Origin: Lachnospiraceae bacterium
GTDB lineage: Bacteria > Bacillota > Clostridia > Lachnospirales > Lachnospiraceae
Direction: 5' to 3'
Assembly (NCBI GenBank): GCA_024697595.1
Contig: JAILFK010000032.1
Span: forward strand, 34,860-98,859
DNA length: 64,000 nucleotides
Shown piece after piece: positions 25,741 to 32,755 of this stretch (its first letter is position 1; each line of letters opens with the position of its first letter). The notes beneath the pieces are model-generated. The model was given only the letters and a program-made list of their open reading frames with translations, had not been told where the DNA came from and made no database searches. The position numbers were made by a program, and so were the translations under genes.

Positions 25741-26358
25741 TTAAAATATCCAATCTGGGAAAGGTCTTTTCTCATTATTGTAATTATCGTATTCATTTTT
25801 TAATAGTTCATCAAACTCTTCATCTGGGCATAATACAAGAGCACTTGCATTATTGAATGTAACAGTGTAATCTTTTCCATATTTGAAAATTAAAAACGCA
25901 CGATATGATTCTGCAATTTCATCTCGCAATTCTTCGCATTTCTTTAAATCGTTACGATACCCAATTGTTTTTACTAAATCTCTTAAGATATGAATTGCTT
26001 CTTCGTCTGTTTTTGCATTAAGTCGCTTCCAATCTTCTGTAGAAAGCGGAAGATATTGCATAATTCTTGCGGCATATAAGTTTACACTTATTGAATTAAC
26101 TATTCTGGCTACAATTACAATACATAAATAAATCCCATAAGCAACACCTATAACTATTAACCCGATAAGGTATACAAAAACAAAATATTCGAGCATATTC
26201 TTTGGTGCTATTTTATTTGAAATATACGGTATTTTTTGCATGAGAAAGCCAATTAAAAGTGGCGCTATAGTAAAAAACATAATTAAAAGCACAGATTTTA
26301 TGCATCCAATTTCAAGCAATGCCTGTAAAATATTTTTATTTTTCTCGTATTTATTCAT
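25741..26358 (-). CDS. Membrane protein (205 aa)
   Basis: Two to three hydrophobic helices (about 20-37, 55-85) followed by a ~110-residue soluble domain with the pattern AYRAFLIFKYGKDYTVTFNNASALVLCPDEEF. Start after AAAGGAGAATAACACT. Lies between paralogue B and the HD gene. Unknown. Confidence 0.68.
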   Translation of the reverse strand: MNKYEKNKNILQALLEIGCIKSVLLIMFFTIAPLLIGFLMQKIPYISNKIAPKNMLEYFVFVYLIGLIVIGVAYGIYLCIVIVARIVNSISVNLYAARIMQYLPLSTEDWKRLNAKTDEEAIHILRDLVKTIGYRNDLKKCEELRDEIAESYRAFLIFKYGKDYTVTFNNASALVLCPDEEFDELLKNEYDNYNNEKRPFPDWIF

Positions 26359-26375
26359 AGTGTTATTCTCCTTTG

Positions 26376-26834
26376 TTACTTTGATGTATAACTTTGGCCC
26401 GCTGGTATATATACAGTTACCCTTAATGTCTTTTTGTTAATTGCTATATGATACTTTTTGTCGGCGCTTTCTTCTACTTTTGCATCGAATAAGTGATAAC
26501 GACTACAATCAAGTTTAGTCTTAGCTCCGTCATCATCAATATAAACAATTGAATTTATAGAGTCGTAGGTAGAACCATTACTGGAGTTTTCTAAACCATT
26601 CATTTCGATGCTAACAATTTCTTTGTTTTCTATCTCTTTTGAAAGCTTTGATGTATCATTTTTATAAACAGTGAAAAAAATTATTGCGGGCGCAAAAAGA
26701 AAAATAACGCCTATTATAATTAGAATCCATCCTCTAATTTTTTCATAATAAAGAGTTAAATCTAAAGCGCCAAATACACAAAATGGAATACTAAATATCA
26801 TTATTATTATGCATATTGTTTCAAAACTAATCAT
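26376..26834 (-). CDS. Membrane protein with conserved C-terminal domain, paralogue B
   Basis: 152 aa. Same plan as paralogue A: two transmembrane helices, the shared LSKLSKEIENKEIVSIEM block, acidic linker, and beta-rich end with YIDDDGAKTKLDC and VTVYIPAG..YTSK. Starts after GTGAGGAATAACAA, which also encodes the end of the upstream gene. Confidence 0.72.
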   Translation of the reverse strand: MISFETICIIIMIFSIPFCVFGALDLTLYYEKIRGWILIIIGVIFLFAPAIIFFTVYKNDTSKLSKEIENKEIVSIEMNGLENSSNGSTYDSINSIVYIDDDGAKTKLDCSRYHLFDAKVEESADKKYHIAINKKTLRVTVYIPAGQSYTSK

Positions 26835-26837
26835 TTG

Positions 26838-27119
26838 TTATTCCTCACTTTCTTTATGCGGAACATAAGATTCCCAGAGTATCTCATTCATCCAATCCCA
26901 AAACTCTTTAGTACAAGTACAAGGTTCTGAAATAGAGAAAGTGATTTTCCCTTCGGCTTGCCACTGTTGCAAAATTGCTCTTTCTTCATCATCAATTTTG
27001 CTTGCATCAAGCCTGCTTTCATTCATAAGCAAATACTGAAAATAAGGAAGTAATCTTAATTGTTTTAGCGTAATATTATACTTTTCCTTTATCTCATTTG
27101 TTAAACAACCTCTTGCCAT
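26838..27119 (-). CDS. Hypothetical protein (93 aa)
   Basis: Small soluble protein with a Trp-rich C-terminal part (CTKEFWDWMNEILWES) and terminal KESEE, whose codons supply the Shine-Dalgarno of the next gene. Starts directly after the stop of the 94-aa gene. No family recognised. Confidence 0.62.
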   Translation of the reverse strand: MARGCLTNEIKEKYNITLKQLRLLPYFQYLLMNESRLDASKIDDEERAILQQWQAEGKITFSISEPCTCTKEFWDWMNEILWESYVPHKESEE

Positions 27120-27404
27120 TTACTTTTCCTCACTTTCTGCTAATGCTAATTTTATTGCTTTAAATGCTATGTCCACATTGTAAGCATTGTACCCAGCTTG
27201 TGCTAACCATTTATCTTGCTTTTCAATCTCTTCCCTTATCTTATCAAGGACAGGCACTTGTTTCATTCTCAAATTCTGTTCGTCTTTGTCTGCCCACTTA
27301 AGCCATTTACCACAATATGAACAATAAATGCCTTTCTGATTTCCTTTTTCAGCAAAGAAAAAATCATCATGTCCACATTTACACTTATTATCTTTTATCT
27401 TCAT
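27120..27404 (-). CDS. Zinc-ribbon-like protein (94 aa)
   Basis: N-terminal CKCGHDDFFFAEKGNQ..YCSYCGKWLKW gives a CxC/CxxC zinc-ribbon candidate (residues ~8-35). A helical C-terminus ends in ESEEK, overlapping the next ribosome binding site. Probably a small nucleic-acid-binding or phage-type accessory protein. Confidence 0.65.
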   Translation of the reverse strand: MKIKDNKCKCGHDDFFFAEKGNQKGIYCSYCGKWLKWADKDEQNLRMKQVPVLDKIREEIEKQDKWLAQAGYNAYNVDIAFKAIKLALAESEEK

Positions 27405-27417
27405 TTCTTATTCCTCA

Positions 27418-27543
27418 CTATCTGTTTACTCTGTGGTTGTACCACTCTCTTAGTTCTTTAGGTGACAAGTATCGCCCTAACAATAAAGTATACTTTTTCT
27501 GTACTCTTTTCTTTTGCTTTCTCCACCATTGGTATGATTTCAT
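27418..27543 (-). CDS. Small basic peptide (41 aa)
   Basis: ATG at 27543 follows AAAGTGAGAAATAG, the recurrent ribosome-binding motif. It encodes a very basic Trp/Tyr-rich peptide (starting MKSYQWWRKQKK, ending EWYNHRVNR) whose stop codon overlaps the motif of the next gene. Coding is supported by this spacing only. The charge suggests nucleic-acid or membrane binding. Confidence 0.55.
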   Translation of the reverse strand: MKSYQWWRKQKKRVQKKYTLLLGRYLSPKELREWYNHRVNR

Positions 27544-27567
27544 CTATTTCTCACTTTCTTTATCTAA

Positions 27568-27783
27568 TCATTCTTCTACCTCAATAATTCTTACCCTGCC
27601 CCACATATTCTCTCCATTACGCTCACTCGCTCTTTCGGCAATTTTTCTTGTTTTATATCTTCGAGCCTCACTCGCACTTCCCGTTAAAGGCACATATATT
27701 GCTCCATTAACAATATAATTGTTGCCCTCTGCGACATATTCTGTGTGGTTCAGATTATCGTCGATTGCTATTATGTATTTCAT
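27568..27783 (-). CDS. Hypothetical protein (71 aa)
   Basis: Start at ATG 27783 after GTGAGGATAAGAATA; a longer frame from 27822 runs over the previous small gene. Strand-rich N-terminal half and a basic helix (EARRYKTRKIAERASER), then VRIIEVEE. Unknown. Confidence 0.62.
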   Translation of the reverse strand: MKYIIAIDDNLNHTEYVAEGNNYIVNGAIYVPLTGSASEARRYKTRKIAERASERNGENMWGRVRIIEVEE

Positions 27784-27794
27784 TATTCTTATCC

Positions 27795-27902
27795 TCACTC
27801 TCTCCAAACGGGATACCAACATCCTTGACTGTCTTTAATCCAATATCCCGTACTATATGTATTTGTTAATGTGTCATACACTTTCTTTCCTGTGTATATC
27901 AT
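27795..27902 (-). CDS. Small protein (35 aa)
   Basis: ATG at 27902 after GTGAGGATAATAAGGA; the stop TGA lies in the GAGTGAGGA motif of the next gene. The aromatic, strand-like sequence (VYDTL..GYWIKDSQGCWYPVW) looks like a small beta peptide. Coding support comes from the tight motif spacing on both sides. Confidence 0.5.
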   Translation of the reverse strand: MIYTGKKVYDTLTNTYSTGYWIKDSQGCWYPVWRE

Positions 27903-28096
27903 TCCTTATTATCCTCACTTTCTGCTCCATCTATTTCCACTGATATATCGAGAAATTCGAGGACTTCATCAAGTGTGTCAAAATATCCAATCCAATCTAC
28001 ATCCATTAAAGCATATGCTCGACCATTAAAATCTTGCGCATATGTCAAATCTCGACTATGGGCTGCTTCAATGATTAAAGTTTCTATATCTGCCAT
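27899..28096 (-). CDS. Hypothetical acidic protein (65 aa)
   Basis: Starts after GTGAGGAATAATT and overlaps the next small gene by 4 nt. Acidic, with an FDTLDEVLEFLD helix. It resembles small phage-type proteins that adjust display of an attribute ('YALMDVDWIGYFDTL'), but no firm family. Confidence 0.62.
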   Translation of the reverse strand: MADIETLIIEAAHSRDLTYAQDFNGRAYALMDVDWIGYFDTLDEVLEFLDISVEIDGAESEDNKE

Positions 28097-28098
28097 AA

Positions 28099-28290
28099 TT
28101 ATTCCTCACAATATTTTTTTATAATTTTTATAACATCAGATACTCTTATAGTGTCACCACCAGGCTCTTTAATTTCATCTATCAATCCATCTATAGATTT
28201 AATGTTATTCATTTCAGCGTTCATTACGCTCATAACTCCACTCATCTCAACGATGTCATCTTTTGAAAATTTAGTAATTATTACACCCAT
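28099..28290 (-). CDS. Hypothetical protein (63 aa)
   Basis: ATG at 28290 lies inside the end of the ASCH gene (10-nt overlap) after GTGAGAAAAAGGA. Acidic helical protein ending IIKKYCEE, whose last codons form the next ribosome binding site. Unknown. Confidence 0.6.
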   Translation of the reverse strand: MGVIITKFSKDDIVEMSGVMSVMNAEMNNIKSIDGLIDEIKEPGGDTIRVSDVIKIIKKYCEE

Positions 28291-28607
28291 TCCTTTTTCT
28301 CACTTTCTGCCTTGTATGGTTCAATATCATATATTTTTAGGATGTAATAATTCTTTCCTTTCTCTGCTCCCCATTCGGTTTTTCCTGTTCCAATATCAAG
28401 TGTTACTGTTGCAATAAATGATGGAGATTTTCTCGAATATCCATTTCTGAATATTACTTTTCTTTTTGCATCAGATCCAATAAGACTCCCTTGCCATAAA
28501 TGTTCAAATCTTGTTTTATAATATGGACTCAATTTTCGGTATTCTTCCTTCTTTTCTCCAGACAGAATCATTTCATACCATTTTTTCTTTATAGGTAAAA
28601 TCAGCAT
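28281..28607 (-). CDS. ASCH-domain protein
   Basis: 108 aa from ATG 28607 after GTGAGGAATAAT. The N-terminus (MLILPIKKKWYEMILSGEKK) with EEYR and later strand-rich ATVTLDIGTGKTEWGAE match the ASCH fold, a PUA-like domain thought to bind RNA or modified nucleosides and common in phages and plasmids. A catalytic amidohydrolase role, as in YqfB, is possible since Lys and Glu near the start are kept. Confidence 0.8.
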   Translation of the reverse strand: MLILPIKKKWYEMILSGEKKEEYRKLSPYYKTRFEHLWQGSLIGSDAKRKVIFRNGYSRKSPSFIATVTLDIGTGKTEWGAEKGKNYYILKIYDIEPYKAESEKKEWV

Positions 28608-28608
28608 A

Positions 28609-28899
28609 TTATTCCTCACTTTCTTTATCTGCTTCTATTATTGCTGAGGCGTTTTCGTAGATGGCTTGGCAGGCTTCATTCCAGCCCTTTGTTCGTTCTG
28701 ATACTCCGATGTTATCTTTTGTAATTTTCGCTTCGAGAGCGAAAGTTGCATCTATAATTTTCCCGTGTCCTTTAGGAAGTGGTGTGGCCTTCTCTAAGGC
28801 GTTTTTCATCTCCATACAGGATAATGCCGTCCATTGTTCCAATTCAAAATCATTCTTTAATCCTTCGGGTATCTTAATTACTAACTCTATATCTGCCAT
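28609..28899 (-). CDS. Phage-type hypothetical protein (96 aa)
   Basis: The sequence pattern MADIELVIKIPEG ... ATPLPKGHGKIIDA is common in small phage and prophage proteins of Firmicutes. The C-terminal helix ends DKESEE, overlapping the motif of the ASCH gene. Starts after AGAGAGGGATAAAT. Function unknown. Confidence 0.65.
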   Translation of the reverse strand: MADIELVIKIPEGLKNDFELEQWTALSCMEMKNALEKATPLPKGHGKIIDATFALEAKITKDNIGVSERTKGWNEACQAIYENASAIIEADKESEE

Positions 28900-28921
28900 A
28901 TTTATCCCTCTCTTTCTTATA

Positions 28922-29248
28922 TCAACTATTATGGTCTATAATGTCATCAACAGATCTTTGTTTGTCTGTTGGGAATTTATCATAATTATCTTCCAACCAT
29001 TTCTGCTGCTCATCTGAAAGATATATAACTTTGCCATTATCATCAAAATAACCGATAAGTCCGTACACATCACGAGCTCTTACAATGATATAGCCCAATT
29101 TCTGTAGATACTCCTCGCAAACAATCCCACTCTTGTATGAATATTCACTACTAAGTTTTTCAGCAATTTCTTTTGCTAATTCAAGATGTTCATAGCTTTC
29201 ACATTCTATAAAACTGCCATCTGGACTTAAAATGCCGATATAGTTCAT
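28922..29248 (-). CDS. Hypothetical protein (108 aa)
   Basis: ATG 29248 follows GTGAGGGTTAGT. Alpha/beta protein, acidic. Segments such as FIECESYEHLELAKEIAEKL and LGYIIVRARDVYGLIGYFDD suggest a small regulatory or phage-type domain. No family recognised. Confidence 0.62.
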   Translation of the reverse strand: MNYIGILSPDGSFIECESYEHLELAKEIAEKLSSEYSYKSGIVCEEYLQKLGYIIVRARDVYGLIGYFDDNGKVIYLSDEQQKWLEDNYDKFPTDKQRSVDDIIDHNS

Positions 29249-29265
29249 ACTAACCCTCACTTTCC

Positions 29266-29667
29266 CTATTTTTCCCAGCTTACCTTGTTGATATAATTGC
29301 CTTCATCATCCTTTAGATTGTCTTGCTCTTTAGCAGTATCAACCCATGTTTCCCACTTTAGATTTTGTGGTTCTTCTCCAAATTCATTAGAAAAATCCCC
29401 CCACTCTTTTACAACGAAATGTTCTTTTGTTAACAAAACTTCATTTCCAAAGAAGTTATGACTCACTTGCCAGTTCTTTATAAAGATAACATGGTTACAA
29501 TCCAAAATTAGGGCATAACCAAATTTTGTTGGCAAAAGATGTGAGTCAGCTACTTTTACAACGATTTTTGATTCGTCTTGTGAGACTCTATCCATTGTAA
29601 AATATTTATTGCTCTTGTTTTTGTAGTTAAGACCTGCAAATCTAAATTCGTTAAAATCTTTCTCCAT
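29266..29667 (-). CDS. Hypothetical protein (133 aa)
   Basis: Beta-rich soluble protein (DESKIVVKVADSHL..FGYALILDCNHVIFIKNW) with an acidic tail. The ATG is within the end of the zinc-ribbon gene, after GAGGAAAAAGAAA. Unknown. Confidence 0.65.
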   Translation of the reverse strand: MEKDFNEFRFAGLNYKNKSNKYFTMDRVSQDESKIVVKVADSHLLPTKFGYALILDCNHVIFIKNWQVSHNFFGNEVLLTKEHFVVKEWGDFSNEFGEEPQNLKWETWVDTAKEQDNLKDDEGNYINKVSWEK

Positions 29668-29875
29668 TTTCTTTTTCCTCTTTCATTGTTTTTAATCTCT
29701 GGCGCTCGTTTTCTTTCCATTCAATCTTAATAGTGTCAAAATCAACTTTACATTCGCAGGTATACATTTTCTCTCCGCAGTTTTTGCAAACATAGAATCT
29801 ATATCTTTCGGGGAGGCTCACATTTTGCCTGCTCTCTTTGATATACATTTTTGATTGACATTTTTCACAAAACAT
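29651..29875 (-). CDS. Zinc-ribbon protein (74 aa)
   Basis: MFCEKCQSKM ... YVCKNCGEKMYTCEC gives two CxxC knuckles (residues 3-6 and ~30-33), a classic zinc ribbon with NrdR-like flavour. A Lys/Glu-rich helix follows. Starts 8 nt after GGAGGTGG. Probably a small nucleic-acid-binding protein. Confidence 0.7.
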   Translation of the reverse strand: MFCEKCQSKMYIKESRQNVSLPERYRFYVCKNCGEKMYTCECKVDFDTIKIEWKENERQRLKTMKEEKENGERF

Positions 29876-29898
29876 AACGAACCACCTCCGGTTATTGA

Positions 29899-30081
29899 TT
29901 ATCCCTTAGTAAAGTGATCTATTATAGCTATCGTTACAACAATTGCAGATATGACAAAGTAAAAAACCAGTTGTCTCATAAATGCTTCTGGATGTATAAA
30001 TCCATCAATAATGCACCAACTTGCAATGATAAAAGTGAGTGCTAATACTGCGATTTCAATAAGTGATTTAATTTTCGACAT
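29899..30081 (-). CDS. Small membrane protein (60 aa)
   Basis: Two hydrophobic helices (about 8-27 and 36-55). First gene of the small-gene array behind the class A promoter at 30111. Start after GGAGGGAATTACCT. Unknown. Confidence 0.65.
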   Translation of the reverse strand: MSKIKSLIEIAVLALTFIIASWCIIDGFIHPEAFMRQLVFYFVISAIVVTIAIIDHFTKG

Positions 30082-30110
30082 AGGTAATTCCCTCCAATTG
30101 CTTTTTCTAT

Positions 30111-30139
30111 ATTATACTACTATTAGTATATGGAGTCAA
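30111..30139 (-). promoter_or_regulatory. Sigma-A promoter, class A with inverted repeat
   Basis: TTGACT, 17 bp, TATAAT with ATACTAATAGTAGTAT across the -10. It heads the small-gene array from 30081 leftward. Confidence 0.75.
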
Positions 30140-30167
30140 CTTATCGTATTTATGTTGGTAAACAAAG

Positions 30168-30252
30168 AAGCCAGCAGGTGAGAGGCTTGCTGGCTTAATT
30201 TGCTCGATAGGGTTACATCGAAAAATACACTATTGAATTAACACAATTTACA
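30168..30252 (-). ncRNA. Candidate short RNA or attenuated leader
   Basis: From the promoter at 30259-30287 the RNA would hold a CGAT/ATCG mini-hairpin and then a 9-bp stem (AAGCCAGCA / TGCTGGCTT, 30168-30196) followed by CTTTGTTT. No coding frame fits. It ends ~30 nt before the class A promoter of the small-gene array, so it may be a short RNA or a terminated leader. Confidence 0.4.
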
Positions 30253-30258
30253 CTAATT

Positions 30259-30287
30259 ATTATATTGTCGAATCGTAATAATGTCAA
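30259..30287 (-). promoter_or_regulatory. Sigma-A promoter upstream of a noncoding stretch
   Basis: TTGACA, 17-bp spacer with ATTACGA, TATAAT. No gene starts within 170 bp; see the candidate RNA at 30168-30252. Confidence 0.7.
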
Positions 30288-30320
30288 GCGCGTTTTGCTA
30301 TTGTGCGGAATGTGCGAATT

Positions 30321-30360
30321 ATAAAAAGGACACATAGTATTTTATAAACTATGTGTCCTT
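30321..30360 (-). terminator. Terminator after the 480-aa membrane protein
   Basis: A 13-bp stem (AAGGACACATAGT / ACTATGTGTCCTT) followed on the minus strand by TTTTTAT. Confidence 0.85.
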
Positions 30361-30378
30361 GAACTCCTTAAACACAGA

Positions 30379-31821
30379 TCATTGGAGTGATTCGTAAATA
30401 ATATATTTATCATTTTCATATTGTTTTACATAACCTGCATCATAAAGCATATGACTTAAATGAGAGCCTTTGTCGGCTATGTAGTAGTCAAAATGATATT
30501 TGTTTTGGAAGCTGGTTATGGTTGTTTCTTTTTGCAATGCATCTATTTCGTCATATAGCTGCTCTTTCTTATTTACTTTTTGAGAATAAACTTCACTTCT
30601 GGCATCCATATATGTTGTATAGCCTGTCCATTCGGTATATCCACCGGTATTAAATGTGGTAAATACTTTTATGTCTTTTGATGGAGTGACATTTAATGCC
30701 ATTGTATCTACAGCGTCAATGGTTGCCATATCTGTATCTGTAAATAAAGAAGTGTTGTCAAAAAATAACGAGTTAATTCCGAACAAAATAACAATTATTG
30801 AACCTGTTATGCAAGGAATTATTACTTGCTCAAATGCGCTCGATTCAAGTTTTTCTTCTATTATATAGTCTTTCCAAAGATATGCTCCGGCTACGGCGAA
30901 TCCAATCAATGCATAGGCTTCGTTTCTGGAAGCTGCAAGCCCCATGATTAGTGTTCCGAGGAAAAGGAACATATATCTTAACTGTATAGATTTGTTTTGC
31001 CAGAGCTTATAAATAATCATTGCAAATGTTGGTAATAGAATAACTAATGCGCCAAATGGTGTCTGCTGGCACTCTCTTATCTCTTCTAAGTGTCTAGTGT
31101 CGGCCATTGAGTTAAATATATAAGCAAAGGTTTTATATCCATATGGATTAATTAAGCCACTGGCTACGCTTAACATAAGTGATAGTACAATTGGTTTTTT
31201 CGAATAGCTACCTGGTGCTAATCGACGAATCCTTATCCAAGACATGTCGCATAAGTAGCATAGCGCCACAATAAATAACATGATCCATTGTGTCGAATGG
31301 AACTGAATGTATATTACACTTATAATAGGAAGAAATATTAAATACTTCTTGTTGTTTGTTGCAACATATTTTTCTAATACATATATTTCTAATAATAAGA
31401 AAATGTATGAAAATATCTGTGGGCGTGAACGCATAAAGCAAAAATTCATAAACAACATAGTTATGCTAGTAAACATCAGCGATACAAAACTATTGTTTGA
31501 TACCTGCTTTAGAACCAGATACATTAAGCCTTCTATAATAAAGCTAGAAATATATACAAAAAATATTATTCCAGCAAATCCTGCAAGCTTATACAACCAA
31601 TAAAATAACACACATGTAGCCCATTTCTGGATCTGGAATGAGTAATCACTATGAACGGTAAGTATTTCATGTGTAGGAAAGCCGTTTGATAAAATATATT
31701 TACCATGACATAACATAAACCAGATGTCAGTATCCAGTGTTTGTCTAATCAAGCTGATAGGCATTATAATCATTAGGATTTCTAATATTTTTAGTAATAT
31801 ATTCTTGCATTTTAATGTCAT
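30379..31821 (-). CDS. Predicted GT-C-type membrane glycosyltransferase
   Basis: 480 aa: ~10 hydrophobic helices in the first 350 residues, then a ~120-residue extracytoplasmic domain. The first loop, TDIWFMLCHGKYILSNGFPTHE followed by QKWATCVLFYWLYKLAGF, has the acidic 'D-x-x-W..G..I...G.P' pattern of GT-C lipid-linked sugar transferases and related proteins. A substrate cannot be named. It overlaps the 152-aa gene by 4 nt and is the last gene of that class A operon. With the 389-aa protein it may modify the cell surface. Confidence 0.65.
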   Translation of the reverse strand: MTLKCKNILLKILEILMIIMPISLIRQTLDTDIWFMLCHGKYILSNGFPTHEILTVHSDYSFQIQKWATCVLFYWLYKLAGFAGIIFFVYISSFIIEGLMYLVLKQVSNNSFVSLMFTSITMLFMNFCFMRSRPQIFSYIFLLLEIYVLEKYVATNNKKYLIFLPIISVIYIQFHSTQWIMLFIVALCYLCDMSWIRIRRLAPGSYSKKPIVLSLMLSVASGLINPYGYKTFAYIFNSMADTRHLEEIRECQQTPFGALVILLPTFAMIIYKLWQNKSIQLRYMFLFLGTLIMGLAASRNEAYALIGFAVAGAYLWKDYIIEEKLESSAFEQVIIPCITGSIIVILFGINSLFFDNTSLFTDTDMATIDAVDTMALNVTPSKDIKVFTTFNTGGYTEWTGYTTYMDARSEVYSQKVNKKEQLYDEIDALQKETTITSFQNKYHFDYYIADKGSHLSHMLYDAGYVKQYENDKYIIYESLQ

Positions 31822-32276
31822 TTCTTTTCTTCCCTTTCTAGTTTTTCATTAATGGCCTCTTTAATAAATATATTTTTACTTTCATAGCCAAGGTTTTTTA
31901 TTCTTTCGGTTATTTGTTTTAAACTTCCTTTTTGGAAATATATTAAGCACTGGTCGTATGTCTTTGCGGCATACTTAGCTTTTGCTCTTGTTGACGAATT
32001 GCCATTGTTACTATCAATTTGTTTTGACAATTTTTCTTGAAGTTCATTTTCAAGCTTGTCATAACCACCAGTTAAGTCGTATGATAAAATTTCTTTTCTG
32101 TCGGAGCTATATCCTCGTCCTCTTCTTGCTTGTGTGAAAGCTAAAATCTTTTCATTATTTCTTTCTAAAGTGAGTTTACCCTTTTGTAAGTTCACCTCAC
32201 AATTTGCATCATTTTTTATTACCATACATGCATGATGTATTCTTTCTTTATCTTCTTTTGAAATTGCATAGATCAT
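31818..32276 (-). CDS. Hypothetical protein (152 aa)
   Basis: Basic soluble protein. The middle has ARRGRGYSSDRKE and the C-terminal half is helical with SLKQITERIKNLGYESKNIFIKEAINEKLEREEKK. That ending looks like a short ribbon-helix-helix or partner-binding tail, weakly. Transcribed from the divergent class A promoter at 32337 and overlapping the GT-C gene. Confidence 0.62.
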   Translation of the reverse strand: MIYAISKEDKERIHHACMVIKNDANCEVNLQKGKLTLERNNEKILAFTQARRGRGYSSDRKEILSYDLTGGYDKLENELQEKLSKQIDSNNGNSSTRAKAKYAAKTYDQCLIYFQKGSLKQITERIKNLGYESKNIFIKEAINEKLEREEKK

Positions 32277-32336
32277 GTTAGTTTTCTCCTTGTTATATTC
32301 TCTTAATCCTCCCGTTATTATACTTTATTTTCTTTA

Positions 32337-32365
32337 ATAATACTACTATTAGTATATTATGTCAA
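32337..32365 (-). promoter_or_regulatory. Class A promoter, leftward member of a divergent pair
   Basis: TTGACA, 17 bp, TATTAT, with ATACTAATAGTAGTAT at the -10. The -35 boxes of the two divergent promoters are 45 bp apart, allowing one regulator to control both. Confidence 0.75.
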
Positions 32366-32409
32366 TCTTCACGGCTCATTGTTGCAAGGCTAACAAACTT
32401 TTCGTATTA

Positions 32410-32438
32410 TTGACAATGTGTACTAATAGCAGTATAAT
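32410..32438 (+). promoter_or_regulatory. Class A promoter, rightward member of a divergent pair
   Basis: TTGACA, 17 bp, TATAAT, with GTACTAATAGCAGTAT, a two-base variant of the class A inverted repeat. CGTATTA precedes -35. Confidence 0.78.
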
Positions 32439-32480
32439 AATAACAGATAAGAAAAGATTGTTTATTTTGGAGGGATTGCA

Positions 32481-32705
32481 ATGGTTATTAGATGGATAGA
32501 TATTTGCGACAAATCTGAAACTGCTCTTATTAAGACAGAAACGACTACAGGAGATATGATTCAAGGTATTATCTATAGCGTAAAATATGAAAATAAGAAT
32601 TATACCTTCAAGGATGTTACTGAAGCATTGCCTGGCGACTGTGAAGTTATAACAGAACCGGATGAGCAGCTTGAAAATATGGTGGAGTCAGAGGTGTATT
32701 GGTAA
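32481..32705 (+). CDS. Small acidic protein, candidate regulator of the class A regulon
   Basis: 74 aa, one of only two plus-strand genes. TTGGAGGG lies 6 nt before the ATG. Mostly beta-strand (IIYSVKYENKNYTFKDVTEAL) and very acidic. It stands alone between the divergent class A promoter and a terminator. Placement suggests a regulator or antirestriction-type mimic, but the sequence shows no HTH, so function is unknown. Confidence 0.72.
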   Translation: MVIRWIDICDKSETALIKTETTTGDMIQGIIYSVKYENKNYTFKDVTEALPGDCEVITEPDEQLENMVESEVYW

Positions 32706-32719
32706 ATATTAATACATAG

Positions 32720-32750
32720 AAAAAGCGCCAAGCCTTTATGGCTTAGCGCT
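32720..32750. terminator. Shared terminator between convergent genes
   Basis: An 11-bp stem (AGCGCTAAGCC / GGCTTGGCGCT in minus sense) with TTTTCTAT on the minus side. It ends the helicase gene and can also stop the plus-strand 74-aa transcript. Confidence 0.8.
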
Positions 32751-32755
32751 AAATC

